Below, in pieces: positions 1 through 8,456 of a DNA stretch of 33,745 bases (its first letter is position 1; each line of letters begins with the position of its first letter). The DNA comes from Bacillus spongiae. GTDB taxonomy: Bacteria; Bacillota; Bacilli; Bacillales; Bacillaceae_K. Under the pieces are notes generated by a model. It did not search any database and had not been told where the DNA came from. It was given only the letters and a program-made list of their open reading frames with translations. The stretch covers positions 1 to 33,745 of the forward strand of contig NZ_JBBAXC010000028.1 of NCBI RefSeq assembly GCF_037120725.1, read 5' to 3'. The translations under genes and the position numbers were made by a program.

Positions 1-123
1 TTGATTACTATAATAACGACCGAATAAAAGTAAAATTGGCTGGCTTAAGTCCAGTACAATACCGAACTCAAACCAACCTAATAGCAGTATAACTAAAACT
101 CTAACTTTCAGGGGTCACTACCA
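1..123 (+). mobile_element. Right end of an IS3-family (IS150-like) insertion sequence
   Basis: The window opens inside an insertion sequence. A transposase C-terminus ends at 92, and about 10 bases later the sequence ctaactttcaggggtcacta (101-120) resembles the right terminal repeat of IS150-group elements, which typically reads like cTAACTTTTxGGGGTCA. The exact boundary is uncertain; IS3 elements usually end in CA, so 117 or 123 are candidates. The left end lies outside the window, so completeness cannot be judged. A perfect 12-bp palindrome, CTACCATGGTAG at 118-129, spans the likely junction. Confidence 0.75.
3..92 (+). CDS. IS3-family transposase OrfB, C-terminal fragment (5' truncated by window edge)
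   Basis: The frame starting at base 3 is open to a TAA at 90-92 and gives 29 residues. They include YYNNDRIKVKLAG followed by LSPVQYRTQ. This is the signature end of the DDE integrase domain of IS150-group OrfB proteins (YNxxRI...KLxGLSPVQYR), where the protein usually stops a few residues later, so the stop looks natural. The catalytic residues lie upstream, outside the window. The enzyme would cut and join the ends of its own element. Whether it is intact is unknown. Confidence 0.85.
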   Translation, partial: DYYNNDRIKVKLAGLSPVQYRTQTNLIAV

Positions 124-202
124 TGGTAGGTCTTTTTACTTCAAGTTCTAGGGTAAACGTGTCTCTTATAAGAGAAAGCATCCAGAAAATTAACATTCAG
201 TT

Positions 203-241
203 GGCAGACCATAAAAGAAAAATGTGGTCTGTCCTTTTTTT
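203..241 (+). terminator. Rho-independent terminator
   Basis: The arms ggcagacca (203-211) and tggtctgtc (225-233) pair over 9 bp with one G-T pair and are followed by a T run. It would stop transcription coming from upstream, from the IS or from whatever gene precedes it (prs in the conserved order), before ctc. Confidence 0.75.
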
Positions 242-375
242 ATTGAAATAAAAGTAAGGATAAAATGAAAATAGTTGAACATTCACATTTAAAAGAACGT
301 CGGACAATGGCTACACGTTAACATAGAATATAAACCTTTATTTTTGAATCACTCTTCTCAAATATACAAATATAT

Positions 376-401
376 GTTTAGACCTTATTCTTTTAGGAAA
401 A
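376..401 (+). promoter_or_regulatory. Possible sigma-B promoter of ctc
   Basis: GTTTAG (376-381), a 14-nt spacer, then GGAAAA (396-401) fits the general-stress pattern GTTTAA-N12-15-GGGTAT, with a good -35 and a two-G -10. In B. subtilis ctc is a classic sigma-B gene, which supports the reading. No good sigma-A pair was seen in 252-447. Confidence 0.4.
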
Positions 402-447
402 TGTAAGATTATATACTTTATTATTAAAAGGGAAGGTGGACTAACGA

Positions 448-1095
448 ATGTCAGCAACATTACAAGTAATGAAAAGAGAAGACTTTAAGCGTTCTTCGTT
501 AACACATCTTAGAAAAGAAGGGAACTTTCCAGCTGTTGTTTACGGCTACCAAATAGAAAGTACTCCCATTTATTTAGACACAGCGGAGTTTATTAAAACT
601 ATCCGTCAAGTGGGAAGGAACGGAATACTTTCTTTCAATGTAGGAGGGCAATTACGAAATGTTGTTTTAACTGATTATCAAGTGGAGCCAATAAAAAATG
701 AAATTATCCATGCCGATTTTCTTGTTGTAAACATGAGTGAAGAAATGAATGCCAATGTGAAAATTGAACTAGTCGGTGAAGCTCCAGGCGTGAAAGATGG
801 TGGCGTACTGCAACAACCTTTACATGAAGTTTCTATAACAGCTAAGCCTGATAAAATTCCAGAAGTTCTGAAGGTAGAAATTGATCGTCTTCAAGTTGGA
901 GAGAACATTACGATTGGGGACTTAAAAGATCATTCTACATTCGAAATTAATTTAGAAGATGACAGAGTAGTGGCTTCTATTTTAGCTCCGAGGCAAGAAG
1001 CAGAAATTAATAGTGGTGAAGAGCAAGAAGCAGGACATCCTCAAAATGAGGAAGGGCGAGAAACAGAACCAATAGTAGAATCTTCTGAGGAATAG
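448..1095 (+). CDS. ctc: General stress protein Ctc, ribosomal protein bL25 family
   Basis: A 215-residue long-form bL25 (CTC type). The N-terminal half is the 5S-rRNA-binding L25 domain (about residues 5-90). The second half is the beta-rich CTC domain (about 95-185), followed by an acidic tail rich in Glu and Gln. Family members bind 5S rRNA in the large subunit; in Bacillus Ctc joins ribosomes under stress. The start is an ATG preceded by ggaaggtgg at 431-439. A strong terminator at 1105-1136 makes it monocistronic. In the conserved order prs lies upstream; here the IS end lies in that gap. Identification rests on sequence and position just before pth. Confidence 0.93.
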   Translation: MSATLQVMKREDFKRSSLTHLRKEGNFPAVVYGYQIESTPIYLDTAEFIKTIRQVGRNGILSFNVGGQLRNVVLTDYQVEPIKNEIIHADFLVVNMSEEMNANVKIELVGEAPGVKDGGVLQQPLHEVSITAKPDKIPEVLKVEIDRLQVGENITIGDLKDHSTFEINLEDDRVVASILAPRQEAEINSGEEQEAGHPQNEEGRETEPIVESSEE

Positions 1096-1104
1096 TTACT
1101 TTTT

Positions 1105-1136
1105 GGGCATAACCTTTTGCAGGTTATGCTCTTTTT
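1105..1136 (+). terminator. Terminator of ctc
   Basis: gcataacct (1107-1115) pairs perfectly with aggttatgc (1121-1129) across a 5-nt loop, followed by cttttt. Confidence 0.85.
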
Positions 1137-1177
1137 AGTTTATTCTAGAAGTATTGCAGGAAAATGAGGTGTAAATA

Positions 1178-1735
1178 ATGAAATTAATTGTAGGTCTAGG
1201 TAATCCAGGTTCACAATTCAAAGATACTAGGCATAATATTGGTTTTGAAGTAATAGACGAGTTAGCTAAACGTCATAATGTGAAGCTTGATCAATCAAAG
1301 TTTAAAGCTCAATATTCTGTCATTCATGTTAATGGACAGAAAATAATGCTTTTAAAGCCTTTAACATATATGAATTTATCTGGTGAAAGCATTAGGCCGA
1401 TGATGGATTATTTTGATGTAAATAATGAAAATCTAACTGTGATTTATGATGATTTAGATCTACCTGTCGGGAAAATTCGTCTTCGTCAAAAAGGAAGTGC
1501 AGGAGGGCATAATGGAATGAAATCGACAATTGCCCATCTTGGGACTCAACAATTTAATCGAATAAGAATTGGTATTAATCGTCCGAATAATGGAATGAGT
1601 GTGCCAAATTACGTATTAGGGAAATTTTCTAAAGAAGAGAGTGCCGAATTAAGTCATGTCATAGATGCTTGTGCAAATGCTTGTGAAGATTGGTTTAGTA
1701 AATCATTTGTAGAAGTTATGAATTCGTACAATTAA
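1178..1735 (+). CDS. pth: Peptidyl-tRNA hydrolase
   Basis: A 185-residue bacterial Pth, the usual length. It cleaves the ester bond of peptidyl-tRNAs that drop off the ribosome, recycling tRNA; in B. subtilis this is the essential gene spoVC. The N-terminus has GLGNPG (6-11) followed by the catalytic histidine at 19 in TRHN. Further family landmarks are TYMNLSG (substrate-binding Asn), the YDDLDLP segment with the partner Asp near residue 93, and the glycine-rich SAGGHNG loop. The RBS is gaggtg a few bases before the ATG. It stands between the ctc terminator and fin, with no clear terminator after it. Confidence 0.96.
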   Translation: MKLIVGLGNPGSQFKDTRHNIGFEVIDELAKRHNVKLDQSKFKAQYSVIHVNGQKIMLLKPLTYMNLSGESIRPMMDYFDVNNENLTVIYDDLDLPVGKIRLRQKGSAGGHNGMKSTIAHLGTQQFNRIRIGINRPNNGMSVPNYVLGKFSKEESAELSHVIDACANACEDWFSKSFVEVMNSYN

Positions 1736-1806
1736 CAAAATGAATAACTCTTTATTAATATGTTCATACTATGTAGAGTAGACTGTATTAATAAGGAGGA
1801 TGGGTG

Positions 1807-2037
1807 ATGGCTATACACTATCACTGTCGTCATTGTGGAGTTAAACTAGGTTCGATTGCTAATAGTGTAATTTCTGCCGAACAGCTGGGATTGCATAAAT
1901 TAAGTGATAAAGAGCGTCAAGAAATGGTGACATATCAACAAAATGGAGATGTAGAAATACAATCAATCTGTGAAGATTGTCAAGAGTCATTGCAACGAAA
2001 CCCGGAGTATCACGGTTTAGATTACCTTTTGCACTAA
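1807..2037 (+). CDS. fin: Anti-sigma-F factor Fin (YabK)
   Basis: A 76-residue protein with two cysteine pairs, CRHC near the N-terminus and CEDC near residue 57, which suggest a zinc ribbon. In B. subtilis Fin is made in the forespore and displaces sigma-F from RNA polymerase, helping the switch to sigma-G. An in-frame GTG at 1804 exists, but aaggagga (1793-1800) sits 6 nt from the ATG at 1807 and only 3 nt from the GTG, so ATG is preferred and gives the family length. A degenerate sigma-F-like pair (GAATA near 1742 and GTTCATACT at 1762-1770) is too weak to call. Position between pth and mfd matches Bacillus. Confidence 0.9.
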   Translation: MAIHYHCRHCGVKLGSIANSVISAEQLGLHKLSDKERQEMVTYQQNGDVEIQSICEDCQESLQRNPEYHGLDYLLH

Positions 2038-2038
2038 C

Positions 2039-2065
2039 GCTTTGGACGTCCTCCAAAGCATTTTT
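2039..2065 (+). terminator. Terminator of fin
   Basis: GCTTTGGA (2039-2046) pairs perfectly with TCCAAAGC (2052-2059), followed by ATTTTT. Confidence 0.85.
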
Positions 2066-2218
2066 GCATTAAATCTTAAAAGGAAAATAGATTTTAAAAA
2101 AATTTCCGCGTTTTATGAAATAGTACAGTAAGAAATGAACTAAAAAAATATTCGTTATTATTTGGACTCTAAGCATCAGTGAAAAACTAGAGTGCTTGAT
2201 AGAGGGGAGGAGCACATT

Positions 2219-5200
2219 ATGAATAGCTCATTATCTTTATTTGCAGAACAAGAAGAAATTCAGTCCGTTTTTGAAGGAATTGATGAGGGACTTTCTCAGC
2301 AATTGGTTTCTGGTCTCTCAGGTTCATCAAGGGGGGTTCTTGTTGCATCCTTTTATAAGAAGACGGAACGTACATGTGTAATTGTGACGCATAATCTACT
2401 CCAAGCCCAAAAGCTTTATGAGGACGTTGTAGGGGTTATCGGAGAAGAAGCAACCTATCTATATCCTGCTGATGAATTAATTGCTGCAGAAATGAGTGTT
2501 GCCAGTCCTGAATTACGAGGTCAACGGATTGATACATTAAATCAATTAATTCAAGGAAGAAAAGGAATCTATATTTTACCGATGGCAGGATTAAGGAAAA
2601 TGCTCCCGCCTAGTTCCTTATGGAAACAATATCAATTGTCTTTTCAAATTGGTGAAGATATCGCTTTAGAGGAAATCTTAACGCACCTTGTACAAATGGG
2701 GTACCATCGTGCAGATATGATTACGACTCCAGGCGAATTTAGTCTCAGAGGGGGCATATTGGATATATACCCATTATCGTTACCTGAGCCAGTTAGAATT
2801 GAGTTATTTGATACAGAGATTGATTCTATTAGAACGTTTGGGGTTGAGGACCAACGCTCAATTGAAAACTTACAAAACGTAATAATTGGTCCAGCATCTG
2901 AAATTCTTTTACAGCAACAAAATATAGAACTTACCATTAAACGGTTAGAAAATGGGCTTGGGGCTAGCCTTAAAAGAGTGAAAAAGAAATTAACGAGAGA
3001 ATATTTATCACAAAAAGTGGGATATGAATTAGAAAAATTAAGAAACGGGCAAATTCCAGATCAAATGTTTAAATATATGTCGTTGGCATATGAAATCCCT
3101 GCTAGTTTCCTAGATTATTTACCTGAAGACAGCATCCTATTTTTAGATGAGTATAGCCGTATACAAGAAATAAGTGAAACGTTAGATAAAGAAGAAGCGG
3201 ATTGGTACATTAGCCTTCTTGAAGAAGGGGAAATTATTCATGATTTATCCATTTCGCATTCTTTACCAACTCTACTTTCACAGACGTTCATTCAGAAAAT
3301 CTATCTATCTTTATTTTTAAGGCATATTCCTAACGCTAACCCAGAGAACATTGTCAATATAACGTGTAAACCAATGCAAAGCTTCCATGGACAGATGAAT
3401 GTTTTAAAGGGAGAGATTGAGCGTTGGAACCATAATCGTACAACTGTCCTTATTTTGGTTCCAAATCAAGAAAGGGTTTCAAAACTACAACGTACGTTAG
3501 AGGATTATGATATACGAACAGTCGTTAGTCATCAAGACCGTCTAGTAGTTGGAGAAGCTCAAATTAGGGTAGGTAGTTTACATTCGGGCTTTGAGTTACC
3601 AATGATGAAATTAGCTATCATTACAGAAGAAGAACTATTTAATAAGAAAGCTAAGCGTGCGCCCCGTCGACAAAAGCTGTCCAATGCTGAAAGAATTAAG
3701 AATTATTCAGAATTAAAAGTAGGGGACCTTATTGTTCATGCTAACCACGGTATTGGTAAATACTTAGGAATTGAAACGCTTGAAATAAATGGGGTTCATA
3801 AAGATTATTTACACCTAAAATATCAAGGCAGTGATAAACTTTATGTGCCGGTAGAACAAATTGATTTGGTTCAAAAATACGTTGCATCTGAAAATAAAGA
3901 ACCTAAGTTATATAAACTTGGTGGAAGTGAATGGACAAGGGTAAAGAGAAAAGTGCAATCTTCTGTTCAAGATATAGCAGATGACCTGATTAAGCTATAC
4001 GCTGAACGAGAAGCTGCTCAAGGTTTTGCTTTCTCTCCAGACGGCGAAATGCAAAGGGATTTCGAAGCGCAGTTTTCTTATCAAGAAACCGAGGACCAAA
4101 TTCGTTCAATTCATGAAATTAAATTGGATATGGAAAAGCTCCGTCCAATGGACCGGTTATTATGTGGTGATGTTGGCTATGGGAAAACGGAAGTAGCCAT
4201 TCGAGCTGCTTTTAAAGCTGTGTCAGACGGAAAGCAAGTAGCTTTCTTGGTCCCAACTACAATATTAGCTCAGCAGCATTACGAAACTATTAAAGAACGA
4301 CTACAGGAATTCCCTATGAAAGTAGGGGTATTGAGTAGGTTTCGGACGAAGAAACAACAAAATGAAACAATAAAAGGGATTGCTAACGGGTCTGTTGATA
4401 TTGTGATTGGGACTCACCGTTTATTATCGAAGGATATTCAATATAGAGACCTCGGTTTATTAATTATTGATGAAGAACAGCGTTTCGGGGTTACTCATAA
4501 AGAGAAGATAAAACAGATCAAAACGAATATTGATGTATTAACATTGACCGCAACACCAATTCCGCGCACGCTACACATGTCCATGTTAGGTGTTCGAGAT
4601 TTATCTGTTATTGAAACTCCACCTGAAAATCGTTTCCCTGTACAAACATATGTCATGGAATACAATGGTGGATTAATACGAGAAGCTATTGAGCGAGAGT
4701 TAGCGCGTAATGGTCAAGTTTATTTTCTGTATAATCGAGTGGAAGATATTGAACGGAAAGCGGATGAAATTGCAACGCTAATTCCAGAAGCACGTGTCAA
4801 ATATGCTCATGGTAAAATGACAGAAAATGAATTAGAGTCCGTAATATTAGATTTCTTAGACGGAGAATTCGATGTTTTAGTTACAACAACGATTATTGAG
4901 ACAGGTGTAGATATTCCGAATGTTAACACACTTATCGTTTATGATGCTGATAGAATGGGGTTATCTCAGTTATACCAATTAAGAGGAAGAGTAGGACGAT
5001 CTAATCGAGTTGCCTATGCATACTTCACGTATCGAAAAGATAAAGTGTTAACAGAGGTTGCAGAGAAACGTCTGCAATCCATTAAGGAATTTACCGAACT
5101 AGGGTCAGGTTTTAAAATTGCCATGAGAGATCTATCCATTCGTGGTGCAGGAAACCTACTAGGAGCAGAACAACATGGGTTTATCGACTCAGTTGGCTTT

Positions 5201-5749
5201 GACCTTTATTCACAAATGTTGAAAGAGGCAATTGAAGAAAGAAAAGTAAAAACAAAAAAAGAGCCTGTAATCCAAGAGGAGTTTGAGGTTGATATCCAAG
5301 TTGATGCCTATATACCTGAATTTTATATACTAGATGGGCATCAAAAAATTGAAATGTACAAACGAGTCCGTTCGTTAGCAACGATAACAGAAGTTAATGA
5401 GTTGAAAGAGGAATTAATTGATCGTTTTGGAGAGTACCCAAAAGAAGTAGTGTATTTACTTCAAGTAGCCGAAATGAAAATTTATGCTAAAAGAGCAAAG
5501 CTTCAGTCCATAAAACAAAAGAAAAATGAAGTTGTCATGCTGATGTCTCCAGAGGCAACGAACGAAATTGATGGATCAAAGGTGTTTGCATTAACGAGCA
5601 AATATGGAAGATGGATTAGCTTAGGTTTGGAGAATAACTCGTTAAAAATTGTTTTTCAAACAAAGCAGGTTTCATTAGAAGAGTGGTTTAATGCGGCGTA
5701 TGGGATTATTAAGCAGTTAAATACAGTAAAAAAAGAAGGAGAGGAGTAA
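2219..5749 (+). CDS. mfd: Transcription-repair coupling factor Mfd
   Basis: A 1176-residue Mfd, full length for Bacillus. It binds RNA polymerase stalled at DNA damage, pushes it off with an ATP-driven translocase and recruits UvrA. The N-terminal third is UvrB-like. The RNA-polymerase-interacting CarD-like domain follows at about 495-565 (VGDLIVHANHGIGKYLG). The RecG-type motor has Walker A GDVGYGKT at 650-657, the DEEQ box at 751-754 and the QLRGRVGRS motif near 920. A C-terminal TRCF domain closes the protein. A longer reading from GTG 2192 is possible, but gaggggagg (2202-2210) lies 8 nt before ATG 2219, so that start is preferred. No terminator was found immediately downstream. Confidence 0.97.
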   Translation: MNSSLSLFAEQEEIQSVFEGIDEGLSQQLVSGLSGSSRGVLVASFYKKTERTCVIVTHNLLQAQKLYEDVVGVIGEEATYLYPADELIAAEMSVASPELRGQRIDTLNQLIQGRKGIYILPMAGLRKMLPPSSLWKQYQLSFQIGEDIALEEILTHLVQMGYHRADMITTPGEFSLRGGILDIYPLSLPEPVRIELFDTEIDSIRTFGVEDQRSIENLQNVIIGPASEILLQQQNIELTIKRLENGLGASLKRVKKKLTREYLSQKVGYELEKLRNGQIPDQMFKYMSLAYEIPASFLDYLPEDSILFLDEYSRIQEISETLDKEEADWYISLLEEGEIIHDLSISHSLPTLLSQTFIQKIYLSLFLRHIPNANPENIVNITCKPMQSFHGQMNVLKGEIERWNHNRTTVLILVPNQERVSKLQRTLEDYDIRTVVSHQDRLVVGEAQIRVGSLHSGFELPMMKLAIITEEELFNKKAKRAPRRQKLSNAERIKNYSELKVGDLIVHANHGIGKYLGIETLEINGVHKDYLHLKYQGSDKLYVPVEQIDLVQKYVASENKEPKLYKLGGSEWTRVKRKVQSSVQDIADDLIKLYAEREAAQGFAFSPDGEMQRDFEAQFSYQETEDQIRSIHEIKLDMEKLRPMDRLLCGDVGYGKTEVAIRAAFKAVSDGKQVAFLVPTTILAQQHYETIKERLQEFPMKVGVLSRFRTKKQQNETIKGIANGSVDIVIGTHRLLSKDIQYRDLGLLIIDEEQRFGVTHKEKIKQIKTNIDVLTLTATPIPRTLHMSMLGVRDLSVIETPPENRFPVQTYVMEYNGGLIREAIERELARNGQVYFLYNRVEDIERKADEIATLIPEARVKYAHGKMTENELESVILDFLDGEFDVLVTTTIIETGVDIPNVNTLIVYDADRMGLSQLYQLRGRVGRSNRVAYAYFTYRKDKVLTEVAEKRLQSIKEFTELGSGFKIAMRDLSIRGAGNLLGAEQHGFIDSVGFDLYSQMLKEAIEERKVKTKKEPVIQEEFEVDIQVDAYIPEFYILDGHQKIEMYKRVRSLATITEVNELKEELIDRFGEYPKEVVYLLQVAEMKIYAKRAKLQSIKQKKNEVVMLMSPEATNEIDGSKVFALTSKYGRWISLGLENNSLKIVFQTKQVSLEEWFNAAYGIIKQLNTVKKEGEE

Positions 5750-5857
5750 TGACAAAAGCTCCATACTAAAGAAGTGAAGAAAAGCTCTCGAACTCAAATT
5801 TTTTATTATTCCCCTTTAATAGAAAATGTATGATTTTTGAGAAATAACTACTGTATA

Positions 5858-5887
5858 TGTATAGAAGTTTCTTCATGTAGGATACTA
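5858..5887 (+). promoter_or_regulatory. Putative sigma-G (forespore) promoter of spoVT
   Basis: TGTATA (5858-5863), a 17-nt spacer, then GATACTA (5881-5887). The late forespore consensus is roughly TGNATA-17/18-CATACTA, so only one -10 base deviates. spoVT is a known sigma-G gene in B. subtilis. Confidence 0.6.
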
Positions 5888-5963
5888 ACCTCAATGTTGG
5901 GAATGAATGCTTTTGGATTGAATCATTTCCAAATAATCATCTGATGAAAGTGAGGCAACATAG

Positions 5964-6500
5964 ATGAAGGCAACTGGTATTGTTCGTCGTATTGATGATT
6001 TAGGGCGAGTCGTTATTCCGAAGGAAATAAGAAGAACCCTTCGTATACGTGAAGGAGACCCGCTAGAGATTTTTGTTGACCGTGAAGGGGAGGTCATCTT
6101 AAAAAAGTATTCTCCTATTAGTGAATTGAGTGACTTTTCTAAAGAATATGCTGAAGCATTATTTGATAGCCTAGGTAGTCCTGTATTAATTTGTGATCGA
6201 GATGTTGTTATTACGGTAGCAGGTGGATCAAAAAAAGATTATTTAAATAAAAGTGTAAGTGAGCTAGTAGAGAAAGTAATGGATGAGCGGAAATCTGACT
6301 TGCAAACACAAGTTGAACGAGCGTCATTAGTGGGCGATTATGAAGAGGAGTTATCCTCCTATACAATTGCGCCAATTGTGGCAAATGGTGATCCTATCGG
6401 AACTGTCATTATCTACTCAAAGGACCAAACGTTAGGTGAAGTAGAACAGAAAGCAGTAGAAACAGCAGCTGGTTTTTTAGCGAGACAGATGGAACAATAA
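5964..6500 (+). CDS. spoVT: Stage V sporulation transcriptional regulator SpoVT
   Basis: A 178-residue SpoVT of standard length. Residues 1-50 form the AbrB-type swapped-hairpin DNA-binding domain (GIVRRIDDLGRVVIPKEIRR). The remainder is a GAF-like domain that in B. subtilis SpoVT drives tetramerisation. In the forespore it tunes sigma-G genes, activating some and repressing others. The start codon follows aaagtgagg (5947-5954) at a normal distance. It is flanked by its own candidate sigma-G promoter and a terminator at 6505-6531, so it is a single-gene unit. The close paralogue AbrB is only about 95 residues, so length and GAF region favour SpoVT. Confidence 0.96.
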   Translation: MKATGIVRRIDDLGRVVIPKEIRRTLRIREGDPLEIFVDREGEVILKKYSPISELSDFSKEYAEALFDSLGSPVLICDRDVVITVAGGSKKDYLNKSVSELVEKVMDERKSDLQTQVERASLVGDYEEELSSYTIAPIVANGDPIGTVIIYSKDQTLGEVEQKAVETAAGFLARQMEQ

Positions 6501-6504
6501 TTAG

Positions 6505-6531
6505 AGGCGGCTTAGACCGCCTTATTTTTTT
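6505..6531 (+). terminator. Terminator of spoVT
   Basis: AGGCGG (6505-6510) and CCGCCT (6517-6522) pair around the loop CTTAGA, followed by TATTTTTTT. Confidence 0.85.
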
Positions 6532-6800
6532 GCCTTAATATTGATAACTCTTCATCAAGTATAGACATGATTACAATAATATAGTCAAAGGTTATGAAAG
6601 ATAGGCAGAATTATTTACGTATGGGAAATTATTATAATCCTGTTTTATTCTGTTTTCACATTGCTAAACAAAAGGTAAGGTTGTTTAAGTCAACTGTGGA
6701 GTAGGTTACCATGTTGGCTTTTCTCTTAAAAAGAAAGTGTAGTGGTGGTCAAATGGGTGAACGGATACGTTCTATGGTCATCTACCTTTACTCTCCTTTT
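6532..6800. other. Non-coding gap between spoVT and yabM
   Basis: About 270 AT-rich bases between the spoVT terminator and the yabM promoter. I see no conserved RNA, riboswitch or good ORF. A 32-codon frame at 6711-6809 was considered and rejected. Confidence 0.6.
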
Positions 6801-6801
6801 G

Positions 6802-6810
6802 TGCTATAAT
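6802..6810 (+). promoter_or_regulatory. Extended -10 promoter of yabM
   Basis: TG (6802-6803), one base, then a perfect TATAAT (6805-6810) form an extended -10 element. No good -35 lies 16-18 bp upstream, as is usual for this class. Transcription would start near 6817, which excludes the in-frame ATG at 6809 as the start codon. Confidence 0.6.
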
Positions 6811-6841
6811 GTTTGGTAATTATTGTTGGAGGGCAGAGTGT

Positions 6842-8437
6842 ATGATTCAAGGTAAGGTGTCTTCTAGAACACTTATGAAAGGGGCGTTGGTATTAACGAT
6901 TGCTGCGTTTGTATCCAAAATTTTAAGTGCGGTCTATCGTATACCTTTTCAAAATATAGTTGGTGATGTTGGTTTTTATATTTACCAACAAGTATATCCC
7001 TTTTATGGAATTTTCCTTGCTCTTTCTACATACGGTTTCCCAGTTGTTATCTCTAGATTACTTGCTGATAGATACGATGATAATGAAGAAGAAGCTTCTC
7101 TTGTTTTGCAGGCTGCTTTCATCCTATTAAGTGTAGTGGGGATTTGTTTGTTTGTTAGCATCTACTCTGGTGCGAAATGGATGGCGGTTTTAATGGGTGA
7201 TTCCGAGTTAGAACCGCTTTTAAAGGTTATATCTTTTTCCTTTTTATTTCTGCCTTTTATCTCAATCCTTAGAGGCTATTTCCAAGGAAAAGGTGATATG
7301 TTACCTACAGCTGTATCACAAATTGTTGAACAAAGTGTTCGCGTTACAACTATATTAATTTGTTCTTTTATTTTAATAAATGAAGGATATTCTTTATATT
7401 TAGCAGGAAGTGGAGCTCTATTTGGGTCTCTAACAGGCGGGGGAGCGACTATACTTGTGTTAGTAAGCTTTCTCCTCGTAAGATCTCAGAATAAATTTTC
7501 ATTAAAATTTAAAGGTAGATGGAAGAAGAGCTTGGAATTAATGAAAATATTAGGCCTTCATGGTTTTGCTATTTGTTTTAGTGGGATGCTTATTGTCCTA
7601 TTACAATTTATTGATGCTTTTAGTGTTTACACTTATTTAGTTCAAAGTGGCATAGCTGAGAACGAAGCGAAGGCCCTGAAGGGTGTATATGATCGAGGGC
7701 AGCCATTAATCCAGTTAGGTACGGTAGTAGCAACTTCTCTTTCTTTAATAGCGGTTCCTCTTATTACGGCTGCTCACAAGAAGAAAGATGATAGGGCAGT
7801 TAAAGAAAATATTCTTCTCGCATTAAAGGTCAGCTTTATTGTGGGATTAGGCGCGTCGTTTGGTTTAGTTAATTTAGTTAAACCGGTAAATGTAATGCTA
7901 TTTGAGAATAGTAAGGATTCAAGTGTGATCGCCGTTTTTTGTATAGCTATTCTTTTGTGCTCTCTTGTGCTGACTTTATCGAGTGTATTACATGGAATGG
8001 GTAAGCTGTATTTACCAGCCTTTATTATCTTAATGGGCATCATCATAAAGTTTCTACTGAATGCATGGTTGGTTCCGCTATTTGCAACAATGGGGGCATC
8101 ACTGTCGACAGTAATTGTGCTAGGTTTGATGACAATTGGACTTATCATTGTGCTTCGATATGTGTTTCCAATTCCCTTTTTATCAAAAAAATTTTATTTA
8201 GCAGCTAGCTTAGCTTTGCTGGGAATGACGGTAATACTGCAAGCTTGGTTGCAAATAGAAGAAATTCTTCTCTTAATTGTTACTGAACGTGTTGCTTCGA
8301 CCGTTCTCTCTTTGGGTGGTGTTGTGATTGGTGGCGTTGTATATATATTCATTGTGTTAAATGGGAATATGTTGAAGGATAAAGAAATTGAATTATTTCC
8401 TTTTGGTAGTAAATTAATGAGGCTAAAACGAAGATAA
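6842..8437 (+). CDS. yabM: Polytopic membrane protein YabM, MurJ/SpoVB-type lipid flippase family (MOP superfamily)
   Basis: A 531-residue integral membrane protein with about 14 hydrophobic segments. It belongs to the polysaccharide transporter branch that includes SpoVB and MurJ, thought to move undecaprenyl-linked sugars across the membrane. Family traits visible here include an N-terminal first helix with SKILSAVYRIPFQNIVGDVG, a PYRIPFQ-like region, the FLPFISILRGYFQG motif and internal DRGQPL. The start at 6842 is chosen because ggaggg (6828-6833) precedes it at 8 nt and the -10 box overlaps the upstream ATG. By position it corresponds to yabM of B. subtilis, whose substrate is not established. 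yabN follows after 19 nt, suggesting one operon. Confidence 0.85.
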   Translation: MIQGKVSSRTLMKGALVLTIAAFVSKILSAVYRIPFQNIVGDVGFYIYQQVYPFYGIFLALSTYGFPVVISRLLADRYDDNEEEASLVLQAAFILLSVVGICLFVSIYSGAKWMAVLMGDSELEPLLKVISFSFLFLPFISILRGYFQGKGDMLPTAVSQIVEQSVRVTTILICSFILINEGYSLYLAGSGALFGSLTGGGATILVLVSFLLVRSQNKFSLKFKGRWKKSLELMKILGLHGFAICFSGMLIVLLQFIDAFSVYTYLVQSGIAENEAKALKGVYDRGQPLIQLGTVVATSLSLIAVPLITAAHKKKDDRAVKENILLALKVSFIVGLGASFGLVNLVKPVNVMLFENSKDSSVIAVFCIAILLCSLVLTLSSVLHGMGKLYLPAFIILMGIIIKFLLNAWLVPLFATMGASLSTVIVLGLMTIGLIIVLRYVFPIPFLSKKFYLAASLALLGMTVILQAWLQIEEILLLIVTERVASTVLSLGGVVIGGVVYIFIVLNGNMLKDKEIELFPFGSKLMRLKRR

Positions 8438-8456
8438 CATGAGGTAGGAGACGAAT

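Noticed and set aside
123-251. A 42-codon + strand frame starting ATG at 123, just after the IS end.
   Set aside because: It runs straight through the terminator hairpin at 203-241, has no ribosome binding site, and matches no family I recognise.
2192-2218. An upstream GTG start for mfd adding nine residues.
   Set aside because: The strong RBS at 2202-2210 serves ATG 2219, and the shorter protein has the family length.
6711-6809. A 32-codon frame with a gtggag-like sequence upstream, ending at the yabM -10 box.
   Set aside because: Too short, no recognisable sequence, and it ends within the promoter of the next gene; chance is the simplest explanation.
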